A stretch of 7,134 nucleotides of DNA from CAZNQW01 sp964575225 (GCA_964575225.1 CAZNQW010000202.1:1-7134); one strand, 5' to 3'; counted from the stretch's first letter, positions 1 through 6,491 are shown. Numbers and translations are program-made. The notes: generated by a model not told the origin, from the sequence alone.

Positions 1-740
1 TAGACCTCCACCGGCGGGCTGCTGGCATAGCTGACCACGATGGGCCGGTCGCCGTCAGAGGCGTAGGTAAAGTTCCCCCAGTAGGCGGTTTCCCAGCTAT
101 CGGCCACCAAGACCTCATTGGACCGCAACTCGGCCCAGTAGTCCAGGTAGGTGTACTCGCCTTCCTCGCCGAACCGGCCAATGGTGGCAAAGAGGAAAGA
201 CAGGCCCGGTGACGAAGTCGCGGCGTTTTCCACCACGGTCAGCCCCTTGTATTCGGGACGCACCAGGTCCGGCAGGTCGGCGGGGGGTGCCAGGCCCTTT
301 TCGCTGAACCAGCTCTTGTCATAGTTGACGCACACGTCGCCATAGTCCACCGGCAGCATGTGGAAAGTGGGATCTTGCTTCAGGGCGTCGGGGATGTCGT
401 CCAGGAGGGGGGAGCGATAGGCTTCCAGGATCTCGCCGGACAGCGCCCTGCTCAGAAAGGTGGTGTCGACCCCATAGATCACGTCCGCCAGGGGGTTCTC
501 CTTGCTCAAGATCGCCTGGTTCAACATCAGCCCGGTGTCTCCCGACTTGAGGAACTGAACCTTGCACTGGCAGCTCTCCTCAAAGGCGGCGATCACCTCC
601 TCGCTCGCGTCAAAGCTGTCGTGGGTCATCACCGTCAGGGTGCGCCCCTCCTCCGGCACTGGACTGACCGCGGGCGTGGGCCCGCAGGCAGCCAACAGCG
701 CTCCGATCACAATCATCCACAGCATCCATTTGTTTCTCAT
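1..740 (-). CDS. thiB: Thiamine ABC transporter substrate-binding lipoprotein (ThiB/TbpA-like), partial at left edge
   Basis: This is the extracytoplasmic binding protein of a thiamine (or thiamine phosphate) ABC importer. 246 complete codons are visible and the C-terminus lies beyond the left edge. Residues 1-18 form a lipoprotein signal (RNK, hydrophobic stretch, then LLAAC), with the lipidated Cys at 19; a Pro-rich linker follows to about residue 30. The mature part begins with a beta strand (TLTVMTHDSF), then a C-x-C pair (57, 59), ADVIYGVD at 86-92, a PVDYGDVCVNYD stretch at 130-141, TSSPGL at 175-180, and a DSWETAYWGNFT stretch followed by VVSYASSPP at 235-243. This order of motifs is that of the ThiB family within the iron/thiamine-type binding proteins. 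The start ATG at 738-740 has AAAGGAGA seven bases upstream. It follows thiamine pyrophosphokinase and the TPP riboswitch, which supports thiamine as substrate. The remote alternative is an iron- or spermidine-type binding protein; the context argues against it. Confidence 0.9.
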   Translation of the reverse strand, partial: MRNKWMLWMIVIGALLAACGPTPAVSPVPEEGRTLTVMTHDSFDASEEVIAAFEESCQCKVQFLKSGDTGLMLNQAILSKENPLADVIYGVDTTFLSRALSGEILEAYRSPLLDDIPDALKQDPTFHMLPVDYGDVCVNYDKSWFSEKGLAPPADLPDLVRPEYKGLTVVENAATSSPGLSFLFATIGRFGEEGEYTYLDYWAELRSNEVLVADSWETAYWGNFTYASDGDRPIVVSYASSPPVEV

Positions 741-747
741 GTTCCAA

Positions 748-755
748 TCTCCTTT
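748..755 (-). promoter_or_regulatory. Shine-Dalgarno of thiB, overlapping the stop of the upstream gene
   Basis: On the minus strand AAAGGAGA ends seven bases before the thiB ATG. The TAA stop of the pyrophosphokinase gene (754-756) shares two bases with it. Ribosomes ending the first gene therefore stop on the initiation site of the second, which suggests coupled translation. The overlap is seen directly; the coupling is inferred. Confidence 0.8.
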
Positions 756-1419
756 ACCGTACAGACTCTTCTCCGGCAGGCAGGGCGACATGGACCACCA
801 CGAGACTTCCCTCTCTCAGGTCGATCCATGCCTCGCCGCCTGTCATCTCGTTGCTGACGCCGCGGCTGAATCCAAACCTCAGTGTGTCGTCGTTCAGAGG
901 CCAGGCCAGGCCCTGGGTCGTCACGCCGCAGGCATCCCCTTCCACGGGCAGCAACGAGACCCGATCTCCCTTTTGGCCCTCCAGCCGGATCGATTGCCCT
1001 CCCCGAAGCAACAGAACCTCCTCACCTCCCCGGACGATGCGCGCGGTCACGCCCCCCAGCAGCGGCAGCGCCAACAGGAGCACATTGGCCAGGGTGTGGT
1101 CCATGCGCCCGCCCAGCGCCCCAAGGATGACGATTTCGCCGGCTCCCTGCTCGACCGCATAGGCCAGGGCCAGCTCCAGATCGGTTTCGTCTTTGGCCCG
1201 AGGGTGCTGCACAAACTCACATCCCTGCGCCTCCAGCCGCGTCCGATGGGGCTCGGTCAGCGAATCCATGTCGCCGACTACCACCTGAGGGGTGATCCCC
1301 CAGGCCAAAGCCTGAGCCGCGCCCCCATCGGCGCCGATCACCAGGTCCCCTTTCCGAATCCATCGCGCCCAACTTTTATCGTCCGCCGACTGCCCTGCGG
1401 CAATGATGATGACCCGCAT
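754..1419 (-). CDS. thiN: Thiamine pyrophosphokinase
   Basis: Cytoplasmic enzyme that transfers pyrophosphate from ATP to thiamine, giving thiamine pyrophosphate and AMP; it is the salvage step after uptake. At 221 residues it has the usual length of the bacterial family. The N-terminal catalytic domain shows ADGGA at 30-34, GDMDS at 49-53, KDETDLELAL at 76-85 and GGRMDHTLANV at 103-113; these Asp-rich motifs bind Mg-ATP. The C-terminal beta-rich thiamine-binding domain ends with the typical GVSNEM at 187-192, then a segment giving a strand of Val residues. The start ATG (1417-1419) has AAGGGGG five bases upstream, so the start is firm. It is the first gene after the TPP riboswitch and terminator, so its product should repress its own operon. 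No frameshift or missing motif is visible. The function is clear; the symbol follows Bacillus usage. Confidence 0.95.
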   Translation of the reverse strand: MRVIIIAAGQSADDKSWARWIRKGDLVIGADGGAAQALAWGITPQVVVGDMDSLTEPHRTRLEAQGCEFVQHPRAKDETDLELALAYAVEQGAGEIVILGALGGRMDHTLANVLLLALPLLGGVTARIVRGGEEVLLLRGGQSIRLEGQKGDRVSLLPVEGDACGVTTQGLAWPLNDDTLRFGFSRGVSNEMTGGEAWIDLREGSLVVVHVALPAGEESVR

Positions 1420-1424
1420 TGGTT

Positions 1425-1431
1425 CCCCCTT
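1425..1431 (-). promoter_or_regulatory. Ribosome binding site of thiN
   Basis: AAGGGGG on the minus strand, five bases before the ATG at 1419. It lies 22 bases downstream of the terminator T-run, so it stays free of the hairpin. The leader is therefore more likely to act on transcription termination than by hiding this site. Confidence 0.7.
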
Positions 1432-1452
1432 CTCGTTGTCCGTCGCGATGAC

Positions 1453-1485
1453 AAAAAAGCCGCCCGGCCTTTAGGCTGGCGGCTT
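1453..1485 (-). terminator. Intrinsic terminator in the thiN leader (riboswitch expression platform)
   Basis: On the minus strand, AAGCCGCC pairs with GGCGGCTT and an upper stem GCC/GGC closes a short TAAA-type loop. A one-by-two internal loop (A against CG) separates the two helices. Six T residues (1453-1458) follow the GC-rich stem at once. It starts about 15 bases after the aptamer and ends before the thiN ribosome binding site, the position expected for a TPP-induced terminator. I did not resolve a clear competing antiterminator pairing by eye. Confidence 0.88.
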
Positions 1486-1500
1486 GCTTTCTGTGCATGT

Positions 1501-1595
1501 CTGCTTTCCTACGCCGGCATTACCCAGGTCAGGTTCAAAGGGTCGGCGACGGTTTGGTCGCCCTCTCAGCCTGGCTCCCCAGGCTCCCCCAGCGT
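1501..1595 (-). ncRNA. TPP riboswitch aptamer (THI box)
   Basis: The minus strand carries the conserved THI-box elements in the right order. The P3 hairpin is AGCCTGG/CCAGGCT (1579-1585 with 1568-1574) with a 4-base loop, followed by CTGAGA (1564-1569), the pyrimidine-sensing segment. An optional P3a hairpin GGCGAC/GTCGCC (1557-1562 with 1545-1550) has a 6-base loop. Then come ACCCTTTGAACCTGA (1529-1543) and GGGTAATGCCGGCGTAGGAAA (read in two parts, 1505-1525), the P4-P5 arm that binds the pyrophosphate. P2 forms from GGG near 1586-1590 and CCC at 1540-1542. P1 looks short (GCT/AGC only). The aptamer should bind thiamine pyrophosphate and favour the terminator at 1453-1485, reducing thiN-thiB transcription when TPP is plentiful. 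Confidence 0.96.
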
Positions 1596-1615
1596 ATTCT
1601 TGTTGTCTGGATCCC

Positions 1616-1644
1616 ATTGTACCACTCCATCCGGTGCCTGTCAA
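1616..1644 (-). promoter_or_regulatory. Sigma-70-type promoter of the thiN-thiB leader
   Basis: On the minus strand a perfect -35 TTGACA (1639-1644) is followed by a 17-base spacer and the -10 TACAAT (1616-1621), which matches the consensus at five of six bases. TG one base before the -10 makes it an extended -10. Transcription should begin near 1609, about 14 bases before the aptamer, giving a leader of about 190 bases. Spacing and position fit a real promoter very well. Confidence 0.88.
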
Positions 1645-1664
1645 GTAAAAAACAAATCGGGTTT

Positions 1665-1679
1665 CGGGCAATTTGCCCG
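1665..1679. promoter_or_regulatory. Inverted repeat between divergent promoters, candidate operator
   Basis: CGGGCAA and TTGCCCG form a perfect 7-bp inverted repeat around one central T. It begins 20 bases upstream of the minus-strand -35 and its right end directly abuts the -35 of the plus-strand promoter (1680). No T-run follows, so it is not an intrinsic terminator. A dimeric regulator bound here could affect the plus promoter and perhaps both. No regulator gene is present in the window. The symmetry is seen; the operator role is inferred. Confidence 0.45.
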
Positions 1680-1708
1680 TTGCCAAAGGCCGGAAAGGAT
1701 GGTATAAT
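1680..1708 (+). promoter_or_regulatory. Sigma-70-type promoter of the plus-strand operon
   Basis: The -35 TTGCCA (1680-1685, five of six consensus bases), a 17-base spacer and a perfect -10 TATAAT (1703-1708) with TG one base upstream (extended -10) are visible. Transcription should start near 1715, only about 12 bases before the GTG at 1727. The mRNA leader is thus very short and consists of little more than the ribosome binding site. This placement rules out in-frame start codons upstream of 1715 for the first gene. Confidence 0.85.
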
Positions 1709-1715
1709 CCGCGCC

Positions 1716-1719
1716 GGAG
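1716..1719 (+). promoter_or_regulatory. Ribosome binding site that sets the GTG start at 1727
   Basis: GGAG lies seven bases before GTG at 1727, right at the predicted 5' end of the transcript. It decides the start of the membrane protease against a TTG at 1673 that lies upstream of the promoter. Confidence 0.65.
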
Positions 1720-1726
1720 TGAACCT

Positions 1727-2701
1727 GTGGAAAACCTATTGATCTTTTTACCCTTTCTTGTGCCGGCTGTTGTCGCCCAGTTTGACCCGCAGAAGCGGTG
1801 GGCGCGACCAGCCACCTATGCCACGCTGATTGCCATCAACCTCGGGTTGCTGGGCATCGTAGGGCTGGCGGTACTGAACCAGCTCGCCGTTCTGTTCATG
1901 CCCGAGACGGTGGACGCGACGGCCCAGGCGGTCAACTGGATTGGAGTGGCGGTCGCCGTCTTGATCACGGCCTTGGTGGCTTGCCTGCCCTTGCTGCCCA
2001 AGGTGAGGCAGGGCCTGGCCCGCTGGCTGCCCATCGACCCCCAATCGATGGTCCACATGACGGCCCTGGCCTTTGCCGTGTACCAGATCGGCCTGAACCT
2101 GGCGCAGATGGCCCTCATCGGCGACCTGGAAAGCCTCGCCGACGCCGAACTGGCCTTGACCATCTGGGACGTGCTCCTGTCGGGCCTTCCCTTGCTCCTC
2201 TTTGCCACCGTCGGCGTGGGGCTGTTCACGCGCCGAGATTGGCGGGGCACCCTGGACCGGCTGGGCCTGCATCGCCCCACCCTGAGGCAGGTGCTGGCAG
2301 CGGCGGGCTTGACCACCCTCTTGCTGGTGGTCAATTATGGCATCGACACGCTGTGGGCCACCCTGGATCCTTCGGGTTACGACCTGGTGAGCCGCGTGAC
2401 CGAGAACCTCTTTGGGGGCCTGACCACGGTCACAGGGGCTCTGGTGCTGGGGCTATCGGCCGGCATCAGCGAAGAGATCCTGTTTCGAGGGGCCATCCAG
2501 CCCAAGCTGGGTCTGGTGCTCACTACCCTGCTGTTCGCCGTGGGACACTTGCAGTACGGACTGAGTGTGGCCATGTTCCAGGTGTTCATCATCGGCCTGG
2601 GGCTGGGGCTGGTTCGTATCCGGGCTAACACCACCACCTGTATCGCCATCCACGCCGCCTACAACGCACTCATTGTCCTTTTGGGCCTGCTGCAAACCTA
2701 G
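1727..2701 (+). CDS. CPBP-family (CAAX-protease-like, Abi) intramembrane metalloprotease
   Basis: Predicted multi-pass membrane protein of 324 residues with about eight hydrophobic segments. The C-terminal core carries the three CPBP motifs: EEILFRG at 249-255 (Glu249, Glu250, Arg254), FAVGH at 270-274 and HAAYN at 309-313. The Glu and two His side chains are known in the family to hold the catalytic water or metal. Related proteins include the eukaryotic Rce1 CAAX protease and bacterial proteins linked to bacteriocin self-immunity or membrane protein processing; the substrate here cannot be told. The N-terminal ~165 residues form a separate hydrophobic region, longer than in minimal family members. 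GTG at 1727 is preferred because the promoter (-10 at 1703-1708) covers the longer frame and GGAG sits seven bases before the GTG. It leads the plus-strand unit, 57 bases before the next gene. Family is certain, the biological role is not. Confidence 0.88.
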   Translation: MENLLIFLPFLVPAVVAQFDPQKRWARPATYATLIAINLGLLGIVGLAVLNQLAVLFMPETVDATAQAVNWIGVAVAVLITALVACLPLLPKVRQGLARWLPIDPQSMVHMTALAFAVYQIGLNLAQMALIGDLESLADAELALTIWDVLLSGLPLLLFATVGVGLFTRRDWRGTLDRLGLHRPTLRQVLAAAGLTTLLLVVNYGIDTLWATLDPSGYDLVSRVTENLFGGLTTVTGALVLGLSAGISEEILFRGAIQPKLGLVLTTLLFAVGHLQYGLSVAMFQVFIIGLGLGLVRIRANTTTCIAIHAAYNALIVLLGLLQT

Positions 2702-2758
2702 CCGGTCGGCACCTTCGAGGGGCGCGTTTCGGTCCAAGGGGGCAGGCGAGAAACGAGT

Positions 2759-4033
2759 ATGGAACAGGGAGACCTGCGAGATCAACTGCGACGGTTGGGC
2801 ATTGGCCGGGGCCTTCAGCACCTGGAAGCCTCGCCCCGCCCGAAAAGGCCGTCCATCGAGGACCTGCTGCCGGGAGACGTGCGGCACACTCAGCAGGGTT
2901 CTTTTTTCCTGCACCGCGAGGTCTATGGTCCCGACTTTCAGCATGGCCATCACACCTTACAAGACCTGTTCCTCCACCCCTTGCAGCGCGCCGCTCTCTT
3001 GGCTCGCGACGAGCGATTGGCCGGGGTGGATCTCCATCGCATCGCCTTTGTCGATACCGAAACCACCGGACTGGCAGGCGGCACCGGCACCTATGCCTTT
3101 CTGGTGGGGGTGGGTCGCTTTGAAGGCGACCAGTTTACCCTTTATCAGTTCTTTATGCGGGATTACGACGAAGAGCCTGCCCAGCTCAGCGCCCTGGGCG
3201 AGCTTTTCGACGACCTGGAGGCGGTGGTCAGCTTTAACGGCAAGAGCTTTGACATGCCGTTGCTGGAAACCCGTTTCATCATGGCCCGCCAGCAACCGCG
3301 CCTGAGCGAGGCCCCTCATCTGGATCTATTGCCCCCGGCCCGCCGATTTTGGAAATATCGACTGCCCTCGTGCGCCCTTTCGACCCTAGAAACTGAGGTG
3401 TTGGGGGTGGCGCGCACCCAGGCCGACGTGCCGGGCTGGCTTATCCCCAGCCTGTACGCCGATTATGCCCGAACCGGCGACGCCCACGAGATGCCCGGCA
3501 TTTTCTACCACAACGCCCAGGATATTCTATCGCTGGTGACGCTGACGGCCCGGATGTGCCACCTGGTCGCCCTGCCCTTGCCGGGAGCGGACGGTGTCCC
3601 CGGCGAGGATCTGTATGGACTGGCCCGCTTGCTCCAAGATCTGAACGACGAGGGGCGCGCCGAGTCGGCCTTTCATCAGGCGGCCCGCACCAGCCAGATC
3701 CCCCGGGTGCGCGAGATGGCCATGCGCGACTTGGCCTACCTGCTCAAGCGCCAGGATCGGCGTGACGAGGCCTTGGGATGGTGGCAGCAGTTGGCCGAAA
3801 GCGAGGGCGCGGTGTATGCCTGCGAGGAGCTGGCCAAACACGAGGAATGGCAGCGCCAGGACCTCACCGGAGCCATTGCCTGGACAAGACGAGGGATCGA
3901 GCTGGCCCAAAAGTGGCCGGCAGGCCCCAAGCGAAAGGAAACCCTGGGGCAGTTGAAGCATCGCCTGCAGCGGCTGGAACGCAAGAGGGATCTCCCTCCG
4001 GGCGAAATCTGTCAAGATCCGGCCGAGCTCTAG
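2759..4033 (+). CDS. YprB/MrfB-like RNase H-fold (DEDD) exonuclease with helical C-terminal region
   Basis: Cytoplasmic protein of 424 residues, close to the length of Bacillus YprB. After a ~90-residue N-terminal leader (including a PSIEDLLPG stretch at 31-39 typical of the family), the RNase H-like domain spans about 92-270. Putative acidic metal ligands are Asp99 and Glu101 (FVDTETTGL), Asp165 (SFNGKSFDMPLL) and Asp255 (YHNAQDILSLV, with His251). HLDLL at 187-191 is a further family motif. The C-terminal part, from about 283, is rich in helices with pairs reminiscent of TPR repeats (for example LARLLQDLNDEGRAESAF). In Bacillus, YprB (MrfB) works with the helicase YprA (MrfA) in repair of mitomycin C damage; no helicase gene is seen here, so the same role is only inferred. 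The start ATG lacks a strong Shine-Dalgarno (GCGAG nearby; AAGGGGG is too far at ~16 bases), so an alternative start is possible. It lies 57 bases after the protease gene with no terminator between them. Confidence 0.85.
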   Translation: MEQGDLRDQLRRLGIGRGLQHLEASPRPKRPSIEDLLPGDVRHTQQGSFFLHREVYGPDFQHGHHTLQDLFLHPLQRAALLARDERLAGVDLHRIAFVDTETTGLAGGTGTYAFLVGVGRFEGDQFTLYQFFMRDYDEEPAQLSALGELFDDLEAVVSFNGKSFDMPLLETRFIMARQQPRLSEAPHLDLLPPARRFWKYRLPSCALSTLETEVLGVARTQADVPGWLIPSLYADYARTGDAHEMPGIFYHNAQDILSLVTLTARMCHLVALPLPGADGVPGEDLYGLARLLQDLNDEGRAESAFHQAARTSQIPRVREMAMRDLAYLLKRQDRRDEALGWWQQLAESEGAVYACEELAKHEEWQRQDLTGAIAWTRRGIELAQKWPAGPKRKETLGQLKHRLQRLERKRDLPPGEICQDPAEL

Positions 4034-4070
4034 CCGTGGGAAGGGTTTCTCGTCTGGGATCTGTGGGGAG

Positions 4071-6491
4071 ATGCGTCCCAGACCCTCTCCGGACCGGGGA
4101 TCCGGCAGTTACGAACGAATGATGAGTCGATTGGAGGAATCTCGCAGCAAAACGTGCCGCTGGCTGTCGTGGGCCAGCCTGGTCCTTTTGATCCTGGTGG
4201 GCGCGGCCTTGCGGTGGCGCTACATCCAGGAGATTAGCCTGTACATCGACGAGTTTGTCACCGCTTGGGCCGCGCGGAACATCCCCCTGCGGGGGCTGCC
4301 CAGCTTTCCTTCGGGCAACATCTATCCCCACGGTTTTGTCTTTACCTATCTGGAAGCGCCCTTTGTCCTGGGCGCCTTTGACGAGACCTGGGCGCGAATC
4401 CCGGGATTTGTGGTCAGCCTGGCCGGTATTGTGGTCGTCTATACCGTGGGTCGCCGGTTCTTTGACACTCGGGTGGGACTGATCGGAGCGGCGGCCCTGG
4501 CCCTGGACCCCGATTGCATCGTGTGGGGCGGGCGGGCGCGCATGTACGGTCTGCTCCAACTCCTTGTCCTGTTGGTGGTTTTCTTTTACCATCGGGGGTT
4601 GACTCAGGATCGGGCCCGCGACCGCTACCTGGCCCTGGGGTTGGCTGTCGTCGCCATCTTTACCCACGCCGAGGCCGGGTTGCTGCTCCCGGCCCTGGCG
4701 TGGGCCACAGTGGTGGTCTGGCCCTGGCGCCGCGCCCTGCGCCGGGACGTGATCCTGCCCTTTGTGCTGGCTGGAGTGGGCGCCGGCGTCTTTTTCCTGA
4801 TTTCCAAGTACGGGCAGCCGGGCCACCTGGAGACGCTCCAGGAGAGCCGGCCCTACCTGGATCTGACCGCCCAGGTGTTGACCGGCCCCAAGGTGTTCGC
4901 GCCCTTTTTCCTCGACGGGCATCGGCTGCCCTTCACCTTGCTGGCGCTAGTGGGTCCTTACTTTATGATCCATCCCCGGCTGGATCGCCAAGCGCCGTTG
5001 ACCTACCTGTACCTCATCTTTCTGGCAGTGTTGGCGCCCCTCCTGGTGCTGGCAGGCGCCACCTGGCAGAACGAGCGCTATCTCTTTCTGCTGCTGCCCA
5101 TCCTGTTCTTGGTTGCCGGCGCCGTGTTGGTCCGGCTTCTCGACCTTCTGCCCTGGGCGCGCCGCTTGCGCGCTGCACAGCCGGCGGTGTTGGCCCTGGC
5201 GGTTGCCCTGCTGGTCGGGTTGATCGGTTCGGAACGCGCCTACCAACAAGAGTGGGGCTACGACCAGGCCTTTCGCTACCTGCGGGACGAGGGACGGCCC
5301 CAGGCGGGCGAGCCAGTGCTCAGTGTGTCGCCTGCCGCTTGCGCCCTCTATATGGGCGAGTGTGACTATTTCGCCATCCAGAGCGGCTACGAAGAGTTTC
5401 TGGTCAGCCGTCCCGGCGATGGCCAACTTGTGGACCTGTGGACCGCCACGCCGATTTTGACCGACACCTCCCACCTGCGGGATCTGCTCCAGACCTCGCC
5501 GCGGGTGTGGCTGGTGAGCGATGGATGGCGATTTCAGACCCGCTACGAGCCCGACTTTATCCAGGTCGTTCTCGATCAGATGGAACGGGTCTATGACGAC
5601 CGGGGCGTCATGGTCTTTCGCTCCAAGGAGGCGGGCGCGACGGCCCCTCCCGCCGTCCAGATCGAACGTCCAGTCGATTTTGGGGATGCCCTGCGCCTGG
5701 TGGGCTATGATCTCTCGACCGCGAACCCTCAGCCCGGCCAAACGCTGGAGGTTGCGCTCCATTGGCAGGCCCTGGAACAGGCAGGGGTGGGCTATACGGC
5801 CTTTTTGCACCTGGTGGCGGTCGGCGACCGGGGGGTGGCGGGGGTCGATGAGGACGTGCTCGGCGGCGTGTACCAGCCGGCCCTTTGGCCCAAGGAGGCC
5901 ACCATGATCGATCGCCACTCGCTGCCGTTGCCCGCCGATCTTCCGCCGGGTCGATATCGTCTGGACCTGGGCCTGTATCCCACGGGCGCGCCGGAGCAAT
6001 TGCTGCCGGTGGGCGAGGGGGATCGGCTGCCGCTGGCCGATCTGACGGTGGGGCCGGCGGTCGAGTTCCCGCCGCCCGCCGTCTCGTTGGACATCGACTT
6101 GGGGGGCCAGGTCCGCCTCCTGGGCTACGATCTGGTGTGCTCCGAGCCGCTGACTTGCGATCTGGAACTCCACTGGCAGGCCCTTCGGGCCATGGATCGG
6201 GACTATACCGTGTTTTCTCAGATCCTGGACGAGAACGACGCCATCGTCGTCCAGGACGACGGCCCCCCCGGCGATCCCTATTTCCCGACGTCGACCTGGC
6301 TGCCCGGCGCTCGTGTGCTCGACGCGCGCCACCTGGCGGGGCCGGGCGACGCCGCCCCTGGCGACTATCGCCTGGTGGTGGGCTTGTATCACCAGCCCAC
6401 CCAGGAGCGGCTGCCGGCCGTCGACGCCGGGGCCCAACCCCTCGGCGACGCGGTGGTGCTGACCGTCCTTTCCCTCGGGAGCACGCCATGA
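4071..6491 (+). CDS. GT-C (GT39/ArnT-like) membrane glycosyltransferase with two C-terminal beta-rich modules
   Basis: Predicted 806-residue membrane protein that moves a sugar from a polyprenyl-phosphate donor to an acceptor on the outer face of the membrane. The first membrane helix is at about 31-48. It is followed by the YIDEF motif (Asp60, Glu61), the likely catalytic acid in the first outside loop, then GNIYPHG at 82-88 and GRARMYGL at 154-161, all usual in GT39-type enzymes. About ten more hydrophobic segments run to about 387. Residues 391-520 form a soluble outside domain. Residues 533-660 and 672-800 are tandem copies of one module (see repeat entry). Donor and acceptor cannot be told. 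The start is uncertain: ATG at 4071 has GGGGAG directly touching it, without the usual spacing, while ATG at 4119 or 4122 would leave only 14 residues before the first helix and lacks a clear site. It overlaps the next gene by four bases, pointing to a shared mRNA and linked function. Confidence 0.88.
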   Translation: MRPRPSPDRGSGSYERMMSRLEESRSKTCRWLSWASLVLLILVGAALRWRYIQEISLYIDEFVTAWAARNIPLRGLPSFPSGNIYPHGFVFTYLEAPFVLGAFDETWARIPGFVVSLAGIVVVYTVGRRFFDTRVGLIGAAALALDPDCIVWGGRARMYGLLQLLVLLVVFFYHRGLTQDRARDRYLALGLAVVAIFTHAEAGLLLPALAWATVVVWPWRRALRRDVILPFVLAGVGAGVFFLISKYGQPGHLETLQESRPYLDLTAQVLTGPKVFAPFFLDGHRLPFTLLALVGPYFMIHPRLDRQAPLTYLYLIFLAVLAPLLVLAGATWQNERYLFLLLPILFLVAGAVLVRLLDLLPWARRLRAAQPAVLALAVALLVGLIGSERAYQQEWGYDQAFRYLRDEGRPQAGEPVLSVSPAACALYMGECDYFAIQSGYEEFLVSRPGDGQLVDLWTATPILTDTSHLRDLLQTSPRVWLVSDGWRFQTRYEPDFIQVVLDQMERVYDDRGVMVFRSKEAGATAPPAVQIERPVDFGDALRLVGYDLSTANPQPGQTLEVALHWQALEQAGVGYTAFLHLVAVGDRGVAGVDEDVLGGVYQPALWPKEATMIDRHSLPLPADLPPGRYRLDLGLYPTGAPEQLLPVGEGDRLPLADLTVGPAVEFPPPAVSLDIDLGGQVRLLGYDLVCSEPLTCDLELHWQALRAMDRDYTVFSQILDENDAIVVQDDGPPGDPYFPTSTWLPGARVLDARHLAGPGDAAPGDYRLVVGLYHQPTQERLPAVDAGAQPLGDAVVLTVLSLGSTP
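5667..6470 (+). repeat. Tandem module duplication in the glycosyltransferase C-terminus
   Basis: Two diverged copies lie in frame, encoding residues about 533-660 and 672-800. Matching landmarks in order are LRLVGYDL / VRLLGYDL, LEVALHWQAL / LELHWQAL, YTAFLHLV / YTVFSQIL, a LWPKEATMIDRHSLPLP / TWLPGARVLDARHLAGP stretch, PPGRYRLDLGLYP / APGDYRLVVGLYH and EQLLPV / ERLPAV. Alternating hydrophobic residues suggest a beta sandwich, such as a carbohydrate-binding or Ig-like fold; I cannot name a family. The second copy carries two Cys (690 and 696) absent from the first, at the place where it is shorter. The DNA is too diverged for recent duplication. Confidence 0.8.
6477..6481 (+). promoter_or_regulatory. 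Ribosome binding site for the overlapping DUF2079 gene
   Basis: GGGAG lies six bases before the ATG at 6488, inside the end of the glycosyltransferase gene. With the ATGA stop-start overlap it supports coupled translation. Confidence 0.65.

Noticed and set aside
1665..1679. Inverted repeat as an intrinsic terminator
   Set aside because: One-base loop, only 7 pairs and no T-run on either strand; its place between two promoters fits a protein binding site better.
562..1707. 381-residue plus-strand open frame across thiB, thiN and the riboswitch
   Set aside because: It runs antisense through two well-supported genes, the terminator and the aptamer, and shows no recognisable domain.
1727..2701. 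CPBP protease as bacteriocin immunity or part of a defence system
   Set aside because: No small precursor peptide, bacteriocin exporter or other defence gene is nearby; the neighbours are a nuclease and sugar transferases. Family membership alone does not support it.
2702..2758. Separate promoter or terminator between protease and nuclease genes
   Set aside because: No -35/-10 pair or hairpin with T-run could be found in these 57 bases, so read-through is assumed.
3864..4922. 352-residue minus-strand open frame spanning the nuclease-glycosyltransferase junction
   Set aside because: Low-complexity Gln/Gly/His-rich product crossing two real plus-strand genes; no ribosome binding site or motif seen.
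4947..6437. 496-residue open frame on the minus strand inside the glycosyltransferase gene
   Set aside because: Its product is rich in Gln, His, Arg and Gly without domains or hydrophobic pattern, while the plus-strand frame has clear GT-C motifs and repeat modules. It is a high-GC shadow.
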